From Phascolarctos cinereus (taxonomy: Eukaryota > Chordata > Mammalia > Diprotodontia > Phascolarctidae): a DNA stretch of 64,000 nt. Made by a program: the position numbers and the translations under genes. This document shows positions 32,925 through 64,000 of this stretch, one piece after another; the stretch's first letter is position 1, and each line of letters begins with the position of its first letter. The stretch lies in contig NW_018344125.1 in the NCBI RefSeq assembly GCF_002099425.1, positions 5,203,001 to 5,267,000 on the forward strand, read 5' to 3'. Under the pieces are notes generated by a model, which saw only the letters and a list, made by a program, of their open reading frames with translations, was not told where the DNA came from and did no database searches.

Positions 32925-35599
32925 TAGTCTGAAGTCTCAAGCCTTCTTCAACTCAAGGTAAGCCTCCCCCATCCACCCACCCTGTAGTTGGGTCGCCCCT
33001 CAAGTACCTAGGAAGGCTTGCTGGGGCTGAGTTGAGCCTGCAACAGGCACTAGCAGATTTCCCTCTTGACAAGGGACACCTCGTTGGGAACTTCCACTAG
33101 GTTTTTTCTCCCTCACCAGGACGCTGGTCGAGGTGAGTAGACTACAGGAGCAAGTCCTTTTTTTTGTTTTTTTCAGGCATATAGGCAAAGAGGATGGGCG
33201 GATCTCTCTCTACACCTTGAGATTTGCCCCTAGGTTATCTTTTATAGAATTGGAGAAAGCTCGTTCTCCAAAACCTTAAGAAAAATTTTTTGCCTTGTCT
33301 CCATAAGATCTGGAGAATCATGAAAAATTGTCTGTTTTGTGCAGGGGAAGTCTCTCTGAGTTTTTGGATTATCCCTATCATTATTATATATCTGTTCTGT
33401 GTTAGTGTTTGTCCGTGTGGTGTATGTCCGTGTGTAATCTGAAACCCTTTGCAGCCAGGGCTGTAGCTGGACTCTGGAATGCCATTTTTTTTCTTCTTTC
33501 TCTCCCTCCCTGATAACAGCAGCTTCGGAGGAGCAGGTGGATGAGAAAGAGAGAAAAATACTTTATTATTTAGGTTACATGATTGGTAAAAAGTAAGTTA
33601 AGAAGGATCCTCAAAGTGTCAGGTCAGAATTAGAAAGATGTTAGATATGTGCAGTTTTAAAGGGACTTTAATCAAAGTCCATCAGAGGGATAATTAGGTA
33701 GAAGGAAGGCAAGAAGGTTTAAGCATGTAGGAGAGAGTATGTGTAGGAAGCTTAAGGAAGGTATAATTTATTTACACAGTGTGAATAGAGGGTTTGAGAG
33801 TAAAAAGGTTTTGAAACTTTTGGAGAATTGTTAAGAAAAAAAAATTCTTTCCCCCTCTCTCTCTTTACATTCCAACCTTGTCCAAGTTGTTAAATGTACA
33901 AGACAGAGAGATATGGAGGGTGAATCTTTTCCCCTCAGATCATAAAGAGAGTTAGCACTTAATCTTTTCTGCCTCCCATAAAAGAGAAAAGTTTTTGTGT
34001 ACTGGAATACAACCAAAAGGTAATTTAATTCATTCTGGTAATACAAATGTTAACTACTGTTATTAGTTTCTTAATTAGATGTGACCAGTATGCAATGTCA
34101 ATGGTGAAGAGATGCCTGATTTTCTTTGTAAGGAAATTTGGAAATGCATTCAACAGAATTGGAGTCATCATATTGGTAATGTGTTTGCTTTAAGTTTTAA
34201 ACACCTAGTATTGTTCCAAACTGGTAAACTTTTGTATTGTTATGTCAATCAGCTTTTCATAATTTGGACGTCATTAAAGTGTGAACTTAAAGAAACTACA
34301 GTGGGAAAACTGTGTAAAACCAGTTATACTACTTTGTCAGCCCTGATAACCCTGTCTTATAATGTTTTATAACTGTCATTTAGTAAACTAGGTATTTCCA
34401 CCTTTACCTGTAATTAAAGAAGGGCTTATAGACAAAACAATTTGATTATCACTTATGAAAGCTATAAGATTGTTAACGAAGTTATTTGAAGTCACTGTTT
34501 TAATGTTACAACCTAGAATTGTTAATTGATTACTGTGTGAAAAGGAGGGAATTGGGTAAAAGCCTTATCCAGATTGGTTCTGCCCGTGCAAAACAGTTCT
34601 CCTTGGGATAAAGAAGTCGGCAGGCAGGGGCACCAGGATTAGCCCCTCCCTAGGGTATAAGGCAATTCCCCTTACTTTGTAAACTTGCCCCAGTCCCTGG
34701 AAAAAAAATCTATGTGGGCAAGGTCATCTGCTCTGAGAAAAGAACTTGTTTGGAGTTCCTAAACAATGAACTTGGCTTGCTGAGAAGTTGTAAGTTTATG
34801 TACAATAGATAGAAATGATTTCTAATGATTGGCTTTTGCACAGGACAAGTTTAAATTTGAGAAAGAAAGATGTTAAGTGAAATCTCTTACGTATGTGAGT
34901 CCTGGTAAATCTTTGTTGCTTATTGCAACTCCATGGGAGAAAAATTAACCGTATCTGGCTTTAAGCTGTGATTAGTGAAACTTGCTGTTTGAGGTAAAAG
35001 GCTCTTGGGACTATGACCAATTTTGTTTTGAGTTTGAATTTGGGTATAGTTGTCTGTGTTAAATCAGTATCAGAAATGCTGCAAGCTACTCAGAACAGGT
35101 GGATGTCTGCACCTGGGAAAAAGCTGTGAGGACACTCTTAGCCTCAATCTAGGATGGGATCCTCCTGGCTCAGTTTCCCCATTGTGTTCCTTTGAGAAGG
35201 AATGTTTCCCACCTGACTATTCCTGAGTCTGGCTATGATGTGGAATTGATACTGCATGATTGGAGAACTGTGACTGTTATCTGAATTCAAACAGAGCTAA
35301 GGATATTCTATCCTGTCATATTTGGATGTCACATGTCCCTGCCTTTTCCTTTTATGGTAGATTTCTCTGATCAGAGCAAGTGGTCAGTAAAAGACATCAG
35401 CACAATATAAGTATGTGAGATCTTGCTGTTTTGATCTGAATTTGTAGTCATCCCATGGCCTAAGTATAAAATTAGTGTTTGAATTTATCATATGTAAAAG
35501 ATTCAATTTCTGAAGTATAATTAGAGAAGGATAAACAAGCTTGCGGAACAAGATTGTGTATCTATTCAGTTGTGAGGTTAAAGTTAGGAACCTCTTTTG

Positions 35600-37050
35600 T
35601 TTAAGGCAGTTTTTGCAAGAGCCCCCCTCCCCAATGTAACCACCTCAGAGGTCTTTGCCACCCCTTTTGTACTGGCCACTCCTTTATGGGAAAATTTTTC
35701 TATCTCAACATCCTGTTTCTCAACAGGATTCCTTTGCTTGGGAGACAAGTTCTATGGCCACTATATGGGTAAAGACCCTTGCCAGGGGAGGGATTGTAAA
35801 TGTCTCTGCTGGTCTCTTGACTTGCACCACCTGTAATGATGCCTACAGTGATGTGTCCCCAGAACTTTACCTCTGCCAGCCATACCACCTGTTCTGAGGG
35901 AACACTCCCTACTTGCACCTATGACCAAATTCCTCCTGCCACTCTCCTAGTAGGTATTTCTTATTTAACCTTCTCTTCTCAGTTGACACACAATGTTACT
36001 GCCCCCTTCTAGCTGTAACACTCTTATTGATCTTTTGAAAGTTTCTCTCTTACCTGTAATATTGGCATGTAATCATACTGATCCATGGGGGCATCCATGC
36101 TCAGTACCTTTTACAAACAGGTCCCATCTGTACCCCTAAGGGATACTCCTTCCTTTGTGGGATGGGTGGGCCAGGTGGTGAGGATTCTGGGGAAGAAGTA
36201 AAGCAAAATGCCACTACTTGGCAGGACCCCAGAACTGTTGTTCTGGCCCCCTGGTGTTTAACATCTCATAAGGATTTTGGTGTGTGCTCCCTTGGATTTT
36301 TGGCACCACCTTTGACTATTTTCAATATTACCAAACCCAGCACCTCCATCCTAACAAGAGTGAAGCGTGGGTTCTGGGACAATGTTCTCTGGTACCTTAA
36401 AAGGGAGCAGAGTATCTCATGCCTTGGTATGGACATTTACAACATGAGTTCATTCTTTCAAACCTGACAGGGACCATTCACCAATTGGCAAATGACACAG
36501 CTTATGGTCTCTGGGACATTCAGCAGCCTCTGGATTCCCTGGCAAATGTGGTCCTGGATAATCAGATAGCTTTGGATTATCTACTTGCTTAGTGGAGGTG
36601 TCTGTGCCCTGGCCAACACCTCCTGCTGTATGTATATTAACAACTCTCAATAGGTGGAGCTCAATAGGACTAGAGAAAATCACCTGGATGTGAGACATCC
36701 ATAACAACCCTTAGTACATCAGTACATCCTCTTCTTGGGGATCCTGGCTTCTTTCTATGTTAACCCCTATTCTTGTCCCACTCCTGATTATATTCCTTTT
36801 ACTTCTTTTTGGCATCGTCTGCTTAATCTCCTTGCCAGATTTGTCTCCTCTAGGCTCAGTGCCCTCCACTTCCAGATGACTGCTCAGACTGGGTACCAAC
36901 ATCTGTCCGAGACCACAACCCACCACCTTTTGGACCTGGCATTGGCCAAGTTCCAGACAGTGGCTAAAGAACCAGCTTCTTGACCAGAGGGACCCCAGGA
37001 GGCAGGGACAGCTCTACGCCCAAACCCAGCAGGAAGTAGTTTCAGAAGCT
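35600..37050 (+). other. env-like remnant of the ERV
   Basis: The stretch just upstream of the 3' LTR reads as decayed envelope. A basic surface/transmembrane cleavage-type site lies near 36360, and a CX6CC-type cysteine cluster near 36605-36640 marks a gamma/type-D style transmembrane subunit. It is broken. Confidence 0.6.
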
Positions 37051-37104
37051 GAGACCATCGTCCCTAACCCCAAAAGATTTTGGTCCCATCTGTTTAAGGG
37101 GGAA

Positions 37105-37889
37105 TGATGTGGTGCTTGGGTGCTTATGTTTGGGTGCTTATGTTTGGGTGCTTGTACTTGTCCTGTCCCTGACAGTTTTCTCCCCAGCCCAAGGACCCTG
37201 TGCCTAGCAGTTACTCATGAGTGGGCCCCAGCAAGACCCTTATCTCTCTCCCTGGTGCAGTTCCAAACAGCACCTGAAGGGTTTATTAGTTTAAACTGGC
37301 TTTGCACTGGGTCATAAAGACATTCTTACCCACTACTCTACTATCCTACCACCCTACCTCATTATCTACATCCTGGGCTACTCATTAACTGTATTCTAGA
37401 CTTAAGACATATGTATACTCCCTACATCTATCTTGTCAAACAAGACATTGATTGGTGGCAGACTGGACAACTCTCAGTTACCCTGAACTCTGGTTGACTT
37501 AATGACATAGCAGGCCTAAAACCACACCTCCATGTGGCCCCCCTTGTGGGCTTTTCCTAATGAACTCTGGGTAAAACACCTGCGCAGTAGGTACAAGAAG
37601 TGCATGTTCTTTTTAGAACTGACCACTCCTTCACCACTCCCTAATCCCACCCTGAATCCCCTAGTTAGCATATTTGGCACATGTTTTATTGTATTTCATC
37701 CTATATAAACTTTAACTGTACCTCTCTAAGGTTGCAGAATCCTTTAAGAATCCTTGCCCGCTGAAAAGTGTAACAATAAACTTTGCCCCTTTGGCTTAAA
37801 GAATGCTTGAGTCTGTGAATTCATTCTAGATGACCCATGTACTTCAGTCTTTGAGGGGTCACAACCTCTCAGCCTCTCACACCGCAACA
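37105..37889 (+). repeat. 3' LTR
   Basis: It follows the polypurine tract AAGGGGGAA directly. Compared with the 5' LTR it has extra copies of a TGGGTGCTTATGTT-type unit near 37114-37150. AATAAA lies at 37775-37780. Confidence 0.92.
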
Positions 37890-38220
37890 CTTATGGCACA
37901 ATAATATTCCATCATCTTCATACACTACAATTTCTTCCTCCATTTCCCAATGGGAGAGCCACTTTAGTTAACAATTTGTAGCTACCACAAAAAAGACATG
38001 CTAGATTCTGATACATACAGGTCCTTTTCTTCTTTCTTTGATCTCTTTCTGGCATAGACCTAATAGTGGTATAGCTGTGTGGATTACAGTTGAAGAATTT
38101 TTTGAGCATCGTTCCCAATTGTCTTCTAGAATGGCTGGACCAATTCACAGCCCAAACAGTCCACACCCTCACCAACATCTGTCACTTTCCTCTTTTGCGA
38201 CCTTTGCTCAACTTTGCTGA
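37890..38220 (-). mobile_element. LINE-1 3' segment, right of the ERV
   Basis: CTTATGGCACAATAATATTCC continues the L1 broken at 32140. Then come ACCTAATAGTGGTATAGCTG, 'AATTGTCTTCTAGAATGGCTGG' and CCTCACCAACATCTGTCAC, the standard antisense L1 ORF2 C-terminal region. Confidence 0.82.
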
Positions 38221-38284
38221 CGTTATTATTTGAATTGATTTTACTTGACTCTCCAGAGTTCTCAAAGTAGACCGGCATGTCATC

Positions 38285-40674
38285 CGCAAAAGGCTACAGT
38301 CCTGCTGCTTCTTCCCAGCCTATGTTCATTTCCTCAGTTTCTCTGTCTTGTGCTAAAGGCTTAAGACATGCTCGCTGCCTGACTGAGCTAACGCTGCTTC
38401 CTTTACGCCTCAATGAGCAACTGTTGTCTCTGGCACTGCAGGGTTTGGCCTCCCTCCCTATGCCCTCTCTCTATACCTGCCTATCACAAGCACCTTCTGG
38501 ACCTTCTCCTGCCCACCACTAACAGGTGAGTTACCCCTTTCTAGGATGAAAAGCCTTAGGCGGGCATCAGAAATGGCTCTCCTAGGCCTGTGATCATGGG
38601 ACTCATCCATCTCACAGACCTGCAGAATTCAATTCCATTGTACTCACATTTATTATGCACCTACCATGGGCATGGTGTCTCTGTATAAATGACACCTCAG
38701 GTATGTTTCAGCTTTGCATACATGAACATATTTTTTAACTTAATTCAATCCAACAAGCAATTATTAAGTGCTTACTATATGTCAGGCACTGGGTGCTAGG
38801 CATATGGAAACAAATATGAAAGGGACCCTGGTCCCAGGAAGCTTAAGTTTTACTGAGTGGGATGCAGCATACATACGTAATACAGGATATAAATCCTGTA
38901 GTATCAAGAATGATCAAGAGATCGAGAGTGAGCACATTTGGGAGAACCAGAAAAAGTCACTTGTAGGAGACAGTGCCTGAGCTGGGCTTAGAAAGAAGCT
39001 GGGGTTCCTAGGAGGTGAGATGGAGGAGACCTCATGGCCTAGGGGACAGTGTGGGCACAATCTGCCCACCCACTCTGGGAAGGCCTCTCTGCCATGAACA
39101 GGGGCACCATCTGTAAAGGGAGTGGCAGAGGCCCCCCAGATACCCAGCTCCTGGGGGGAACAGCAGAGAAGCTGGGTAGAAAAGCTTCAGCCTTCCTGGG
39201 GCAAGCAAAAACTTCCATGCAAGGAAGCTGCAGCTCTCCCGTGGTGATGGCCAAGCTTGTTATCCCAATGTTTGGACTGGGTGCTTGACTTCTAATGGTC
39301 TGGATCAGGGGCCGGGATGTGGTTTGGCCTGGGCTATGGGTATTGGGAATGTTTGCTGTTGTAACAGGGATTGCCTCTGGCCTCGCCCTCTAAGGGCAAG
39401 GCCTGGTATATGTTAGATCCCCCAGAGTTCTCCAGGATCCTACTTGAGCCCCCACTGATTATGTCCTCTCACTTTTACTGGCCCAATGACTAGGGTCCCA
39501 GTTCCATGTAACCCCCGATGTCCGATGAGCTTTTACACAGGGATATTTATGTCAAGGCTATAGCAAGAGCAAACACATACACACGTCCTCCAACACGTCT
39601 AGGACATAATTGCCCCCACTAGACCGCCTCGGTCCTGGGGAGGGCAAGGGGTTTAGGCTCACAGCTTAGAGTAGTTCCTTCCTAGCATCAGTCCCACCAA
39701 GCTCCAGTCCAAAGCTCCCCTGGGCTAGCCTCCTTGAACTTCTGTTCCTCAGGGCTTCCCTGCAGGGCTGGCTTGGACACCCTGCCTGCCCTCCCGGACT
39801 TCTGGTCCCCCAGACTCTAGCTCCGGGACAGGAGACTCCACTTCCTGCATCTACAAGGGGAAGGGCCGAAACTCGCTGCTTCTCGGGGCTATGTGGACTA
39901 CAAGGGCAGAGGAAGGAAGGAGGCGGACTTCAGGTCATTCCTCCCTTGCTCCGAGATCTGCATCCTTCACCCTCGAAGAAGAATGCAGTAAAAGCCCCGA
40001 GTGTGCTCTGTCTGGCCATTTTCAAGACGCCGACATTTCCAGCGCCACAGCCAATGGAAAATGGATGCTTCCTACCACGTGGTAGGCCAACACACAACAT
40101 CCACGCATGCTCCAGTCCTCCAGTATCCCAGAAGCACTTCCTCCATCATCTTCCACCGAGACCATGCCAGGTTACGTGGTCTAGGCATGCATCAACCCCT
40201 TCTTACGTTTTTTATGAATTTTCTCAATTTTATCTTGCCTTTCTATGTTAGAGAAAGTGTCCATTTCCACAATGAACATGCGGGAATCATGTAATTGACA
40301 GTAAAATAGTTTTGTCACTTGAGGAAGAAAATCATAGGGACTGGGAGATCGTGCACATTCATTTGGGTGCCCTGAGCCTGCAGGAGCCTGTAAAAGCTTA
40401 GGAGCAGCTGAGGGCGCTCCACTGGGGAAGCAGAGGGGTTTGATAAGCCCATCTATTTAGGTCCAACAAATACCTTAATGTCACAGCAGATGAAAATGAG
40501 GCCCATCCAAACAGAAGAGGCCCCAGGTCTCACAACTAACAAGCACCAAACCCCAGGTCTATTATTTGAGAGCTGGTGGGCGGAAGTAGCAGCAGGATTC
40601 CAGGTACAGATACATCATGATTTGGGATATGAGGATAGCATTGTAAACAGGACAGAGAATGGACCTACTTGTGG
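38285..40674 (+). repeat. left arm of a large inverted duplication
   Basis: This arm matches the reverse complement of 53165-54869. Anchors include GCAAAAGGCT (38286), TGTTCATTTCCTCAGTTTCT (38322), the AACAGGGGCACCATCTGTAA block (39098), ATGGGTATTGGGAATGTTTG (39337), GTGCACATTCATTTGGG-type text (40351) and AATGGACCTACTTGTGG (40658). Without the 848-base insertion at 39360-40207 it is about 1,542 bases, the same length as the other arm without its SINE. Divergence is roughly 15-20 percent by eye. It contains L2-tail sequence, so the unit is composite. Confidence 0.88.
39360..40207. mobile_element. 848-base insertion in the left arm, unclassified (LTR-like?)
   Basis: The right arm lacks this block: there TTTGCTAT runs straight on into TAAGGAATTTTCCCAA. 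The insert starts TGTAACAGGG and ends CTTCTTACG. It is richer in CpG than its surroundings, has a CCAAT motif (about 40050) and a perfect 16-base palindrome at 40071-40086. A solo LTR is possible, but no second copy or clear target duplication was seen. If an LTR, it is a fossil with no coding part. The 64-101 codon frames here are unsupported. Confidence 0.45.
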
Positions 40675-40925
40675 CATCTAGGCAGCACAGTGGATAGAAT
40701 GCAGGACTGGGAACCATAAAGATTTTAGTTCAAAGCTGCCCTCAGACCCTTACTAGCTTTGCATACCTGGACAAGTGACTTAACCTTTATCAGCCTTGGT
40801 TTTCTCATCTGCAAAGTGGGAATAATAAAAGCACCTTCCTTCCAGGGTTTTTCTGAGGATATGGCAAGAGGATATCCATAAAACACGTTGTAAACCTTAA
40901 AAATGCTATGTAAATGCTTGCTGTT
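40675..40925 (+). mobile_element. SINE (MAR1/MIR-like), sense
   Basis: ATCTAGGCAGCACAGTGGAT to AAATGCTATGTAAATGCTTG. It starts exactly at the inner edge of the left inverted arm. Confidence 0.75.
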
Positions 40926-40944
40926 TTTTTGTTTGTTTAAATAG

Positions 40945-41520
40945 TTCCTTGGAGAGTAAACTCCCTGCCCAATAAATTCCAGTGACTCCCTGTCACCTCC
41001 AGGATCAAATATAAAACCCTCTGTTTGAAGTTCAAAGCCCTTCATAACCTGCCTTCACCCCGCCCTTTCTAGTTTTCTTATACCTTATCTCTATACTTGA
41101 CCCTCACCCCCTTATCTCTGTGATACAGAGACACTGACCTCCTGACTGTTCTAGGAGCAAGACCCTCCATGTCTTGGTTCCTAGCAATCTCTCCAGCCCC
41201 ACACCTGGAATGCTCTCCCTTCTCCACTGGCTGCTGACCTTCCTGGCTTCCTTTAAGTCCCAACTAAAATCTCACCTTCAATAGGAAGCCTCCCCCAAGC
41301 CCTGTTAATTCCAGGGCCTTCCCTCTATTAATTGTCTCCTGTTCATCCTGTATAGTATGTATACTGTATACAGTATATTTGTTTGCATGTTAGCTGGACC
41401 ATCAGATTGTAAGCTCTTTGAAGGCAGAGCCTGTCTCTTTCCTCTTTTTGTATTCCCATACTCAGCAGAGTGCCTGGCACACAGTAGGTGCTTAATAGAT
41501 GCTTATTGATTAACTGACAA
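40945..41520 (+). mobile_element. LINE-2 3' end, sense, about 575 bases
   Basis: AAGTTCAAAGCCCTTCATAA, CACCTGGAATGCTCTCCC, TTCCTTTAAGTCCCAACTAA, AAGCTCTTTGAAGGCAGAGC and GTGCCTGGCACACAGTAGGT are in standard order. Confidence 0.88.
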
Positions 41521-41525
41521 AATAA

Positions 41526-41725
41526 TAATATTATCCTAGATCTAGAGCTGGAAGTCACCTTAGGGGCTATTAAGTCCATTGCCTTTGTTTTAAAGAGGAA
41601 GAAACTGAGGCTCCGGTGGGGAAATGACAGGACCAAGGTGACCCAGACCGTATGTATTAAAGATGGGGCCTGTATTGAAGACTTTCAAAGCCGAATCGCT
41701 ACCCATCAGGCCACGCTTCCTCCCC
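41526..41725 (-). mobile_element. MIR-like SINE, antisense, degraded
   Basis: AGAGGAAGAAACTGAGGCTC and GACCAAGGTGACCCAGACC. It ends about 60 bases before the CpG-rich promoter. Confidence 0.55.
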
Positions 41726-41984
41726 AGGCCTATATACGTATGATTTTTAATCCGCCTTCAGAATTTCCCCATTTCCAGTGTTTACATTGACAACGGAAAG
41801 GACGCATGCGCCGAACGCCAGCTAGACAAAGGAGACGAGCATTCCTCCGAGTTCGCCTAGAGAGGAAGGCACGCCGTGCGCGGAGCGCGGTTCCGCCCCG
41901 GAAGTCTTGCTAATACTTCCTGTCAGGCTTTTGTTAATTTCCTTTGATTTCCGGTAGGGAGCTCGGAGCCTTTGCCGGGTTTTG

Positions 41985-62767
<20,783 letters not shown>

Positions 62768-62894
62768 GTGAGTGAGGCAGTGATGTCAACCCCCCAGCAT
62801 TATTGAGTGCCTGGAGACTTACCAGTGGTAGGTGCTATGGCATACAAACTGAGGAAGCTTAAGATTTGGCCCAAGTGAGCAGAGAGCTTTGAGA

Positions 62895-63260
62895 TCTAAT
62901 TAAGAAAGTAAAATTGGGTGGTGGGTGGAGAGAGCTCTGTGACCTTGGGGGAGTCATTTCTAATCTGGGCCTCACTCCTGTCACCTTTAGGATAAGGCAG
63001 TTGATTTCTCATGTCTCTTTTGGCCCTAATAGTGTCTAAGGCAGTGTCATTTCTCTCTCTCATAATAAGAAATACCATTGGTGTAGTGCCTGGAGAGCTG
63101 ACATCAGAATCAGGAAGGTCTGGGGCTGAGGGCCTCCTCTGACCTGACCTGGCTGTAGGGCCCTGGGCCGGTCCTTCATCTCTCGGTGCCTTAGGCATTG
63201 GTAAGGGAGGTTGTCTTCTCTGAGGACTCAGTTCCCTACGCTGATGAAACCACAGGTTTG
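62895..63260 (+). mobile_element. two old SINE fragments, sense
   Basis: The first (to about 63030) has TCATTTCTAATCTGGGCCTC and a MIR-like end. The second (about 63085-63260) has TCAGAATCAGGAAGGTCTGG and ACGCTGATGAAACCACAGG, the same family as 46935-47100. Confidence 0.5.
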
Positions 63261-64000
63261 GGCCAAAAAAAAAAAAATCACGTAATATAAATCGCTGAAA
63301 AACATCGGTCAGAGAACAGAACACTTTGTCCAAAGGTATGTGTTACATGTTACAGATAACAAATGCCAGAAGGATTCAAAAAGGAGAGTCATGTGTGGGC
63401 CAGAGCCCCTGAGGGGAGCATATTGTGGAGGTGGGGCTTCAGTCTAGCTCTGTGAGCTGCTGTGAGGCCAAGAGGCTGGCAATGTGGACAGTGAGCACAT
63501 GGCTGTAGGCGTGGGGGCGGGACTCTCCTGAATTCCCTTCTTGAGAACACCTCTTTCCAAACTCTATAGGGTCTGTTTTTTCACACCTCCTATATAGGTA
63601 GACATTCCTCTTTCCACTCATAATGCCAAGTAGTTATTCCTGCCCCCACAGCCCCCAGTCCCTAAGCAGACTTCCTGTCCATACTGTTTGGCAGGAAGGA
63701 AAGCTTGTGCCAGCTTTTTCTGTTACCTTATTGTATTGCCCTGCCCTGTTTTTCCCAAGTTCCACTTCTCTTTCTGGCTTAACAGGCCACGTGGGGAGCT
63801 GCCCAGCTTTGAGAGAAAACCACTGTGGGTCTCTACTTCAGCGTTCTTCCAATGTATTGTTAATGTTCTGCCAGGACAAAGTCAAAGAGAGCCACTTTAC
63901 AAAGTGGCCTGTGATGGAGACCAGGGCATGTGTTGGGCAAGCCAACGATGAATCCTAAAGAATTGGAAGCAAAATAACTTAGACATCAATTGGTTTGGAT
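63261..64000. other. intron after the B-box exon, unassigned
   Basis: No zinc-finger codons (C-X2-C...H-X3-H or the TGEKPY linker) are seen in any + strand frame. No repeat is firmly recognised. The 111-codon + frame at 63623-63958 has no domain signature. Confidence 0.45.

Larger units (their letters stand above)
32141..37889 (+). mobile_element. endogenous retrovirus with two LTRs, broken, internally shortened
   Basis: A provirus fossil with a 762-base 5' LTR, a 4.2 kb interior and a 785-base 3' LTR. The ends are TGATGTGG...CGCAACA, flanked by a 4-base target duplication CTTA (32137-32140 and 37890-37893). The primer-binding site matches tRNA-Lys1,2 type with two changes, and a polypurine tract precedes the 3' LTR. 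The interior is too short for a complete gag-pol-env. An env-like part is seen at about 35600-37050, whereas gag and pol are not convincingly present. It carries many breaks. By eye the LTRs differ by only a few percent plus indels, so the insertion is young relative to the L1 it entered. A Lys PBS with an env of the gamma/type-D kind fits a Mason-Pfizer-like group, by inference. Confidence 0.88.

Overview
This is nuclear DNA from a marsupial. The main evidence is more than twenty copies, in both orientations, of the tRNA-derived CORE-SINE that begins GGGGCAGCTAGGTGG and ends in an A-tail. Marsupial-type LINE-1 3' ends, long LINE-2 (L2) and L3/CR1-like LINE stretches and many MIR and MAR1-type SINEs point the same way. 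I cannot name the species.

One host gene is well supported: the 5' part of a KRAB zinc-finger repressor gene on the + strand. A CpG-rich promoter (about 41780-42330) carries an NRF1-like site and a CCGGAAGT ETS site. Exon 1 holds the ATG and 7 coding bases (41985-41991). Exon 2 is 49754-49809. Exon 3 is the 127-base KRAB A-box exon (52243-52369). Exon 4 is the KRAB B-box exon (62663-62767). Splice sites and phases agree across all four, giving 98 codons plus one base that open MAGSGTPSLR. The zinc-finger exon should lie beyond position 64000. The first three exons sit between two inverted copies of a roughly 1.54 kb segment (38285-40674 and 53165-54869). One arm carries an 848-base insertion and the other a SINE.

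The second gene-like feature is an intronless SRSF3 retrocopy (about 29490-31600) with an open reading frame of 159 codons (29631-30110).

Layout. 1-8200: SINEs, MIRs, two hAT-like DNA transposons and an L3/CR1 LINE, with a possible solo LTR near 5450-6075. 8210-8802: an old ERV-L-like pol fossil. 8805-21560: L1, L2 and L3 pieces with young SINEs, a GAA/GGA microsatellite and a CA repeat. 21568-24195: a long antisense L1. 24200-29480: SINEs and an antisense L2. 29490-31600: the SRSF3 retrocopy. 31862-38220: a hAT MITE, then an antisense L1 tail split by a broken endogenous retrovirus with both LTRs (32141-37889). 38285-54869: the inverted duplication and the start of the KRAB gene. 54880-64000: intron 3 and exon 4 in L2, L1-like and SINE debris.

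I saw no RNA gene, no CRISPR array and no convincing new system. The most unusual features are the inverted duplication around the promoter, a miRNA-like hairpin at 45142-45215, the ERV-in-L1 nest and the intact SRSF3 retrocopy frame. All identities come from reading and remembered consensus sequences; no search was run.
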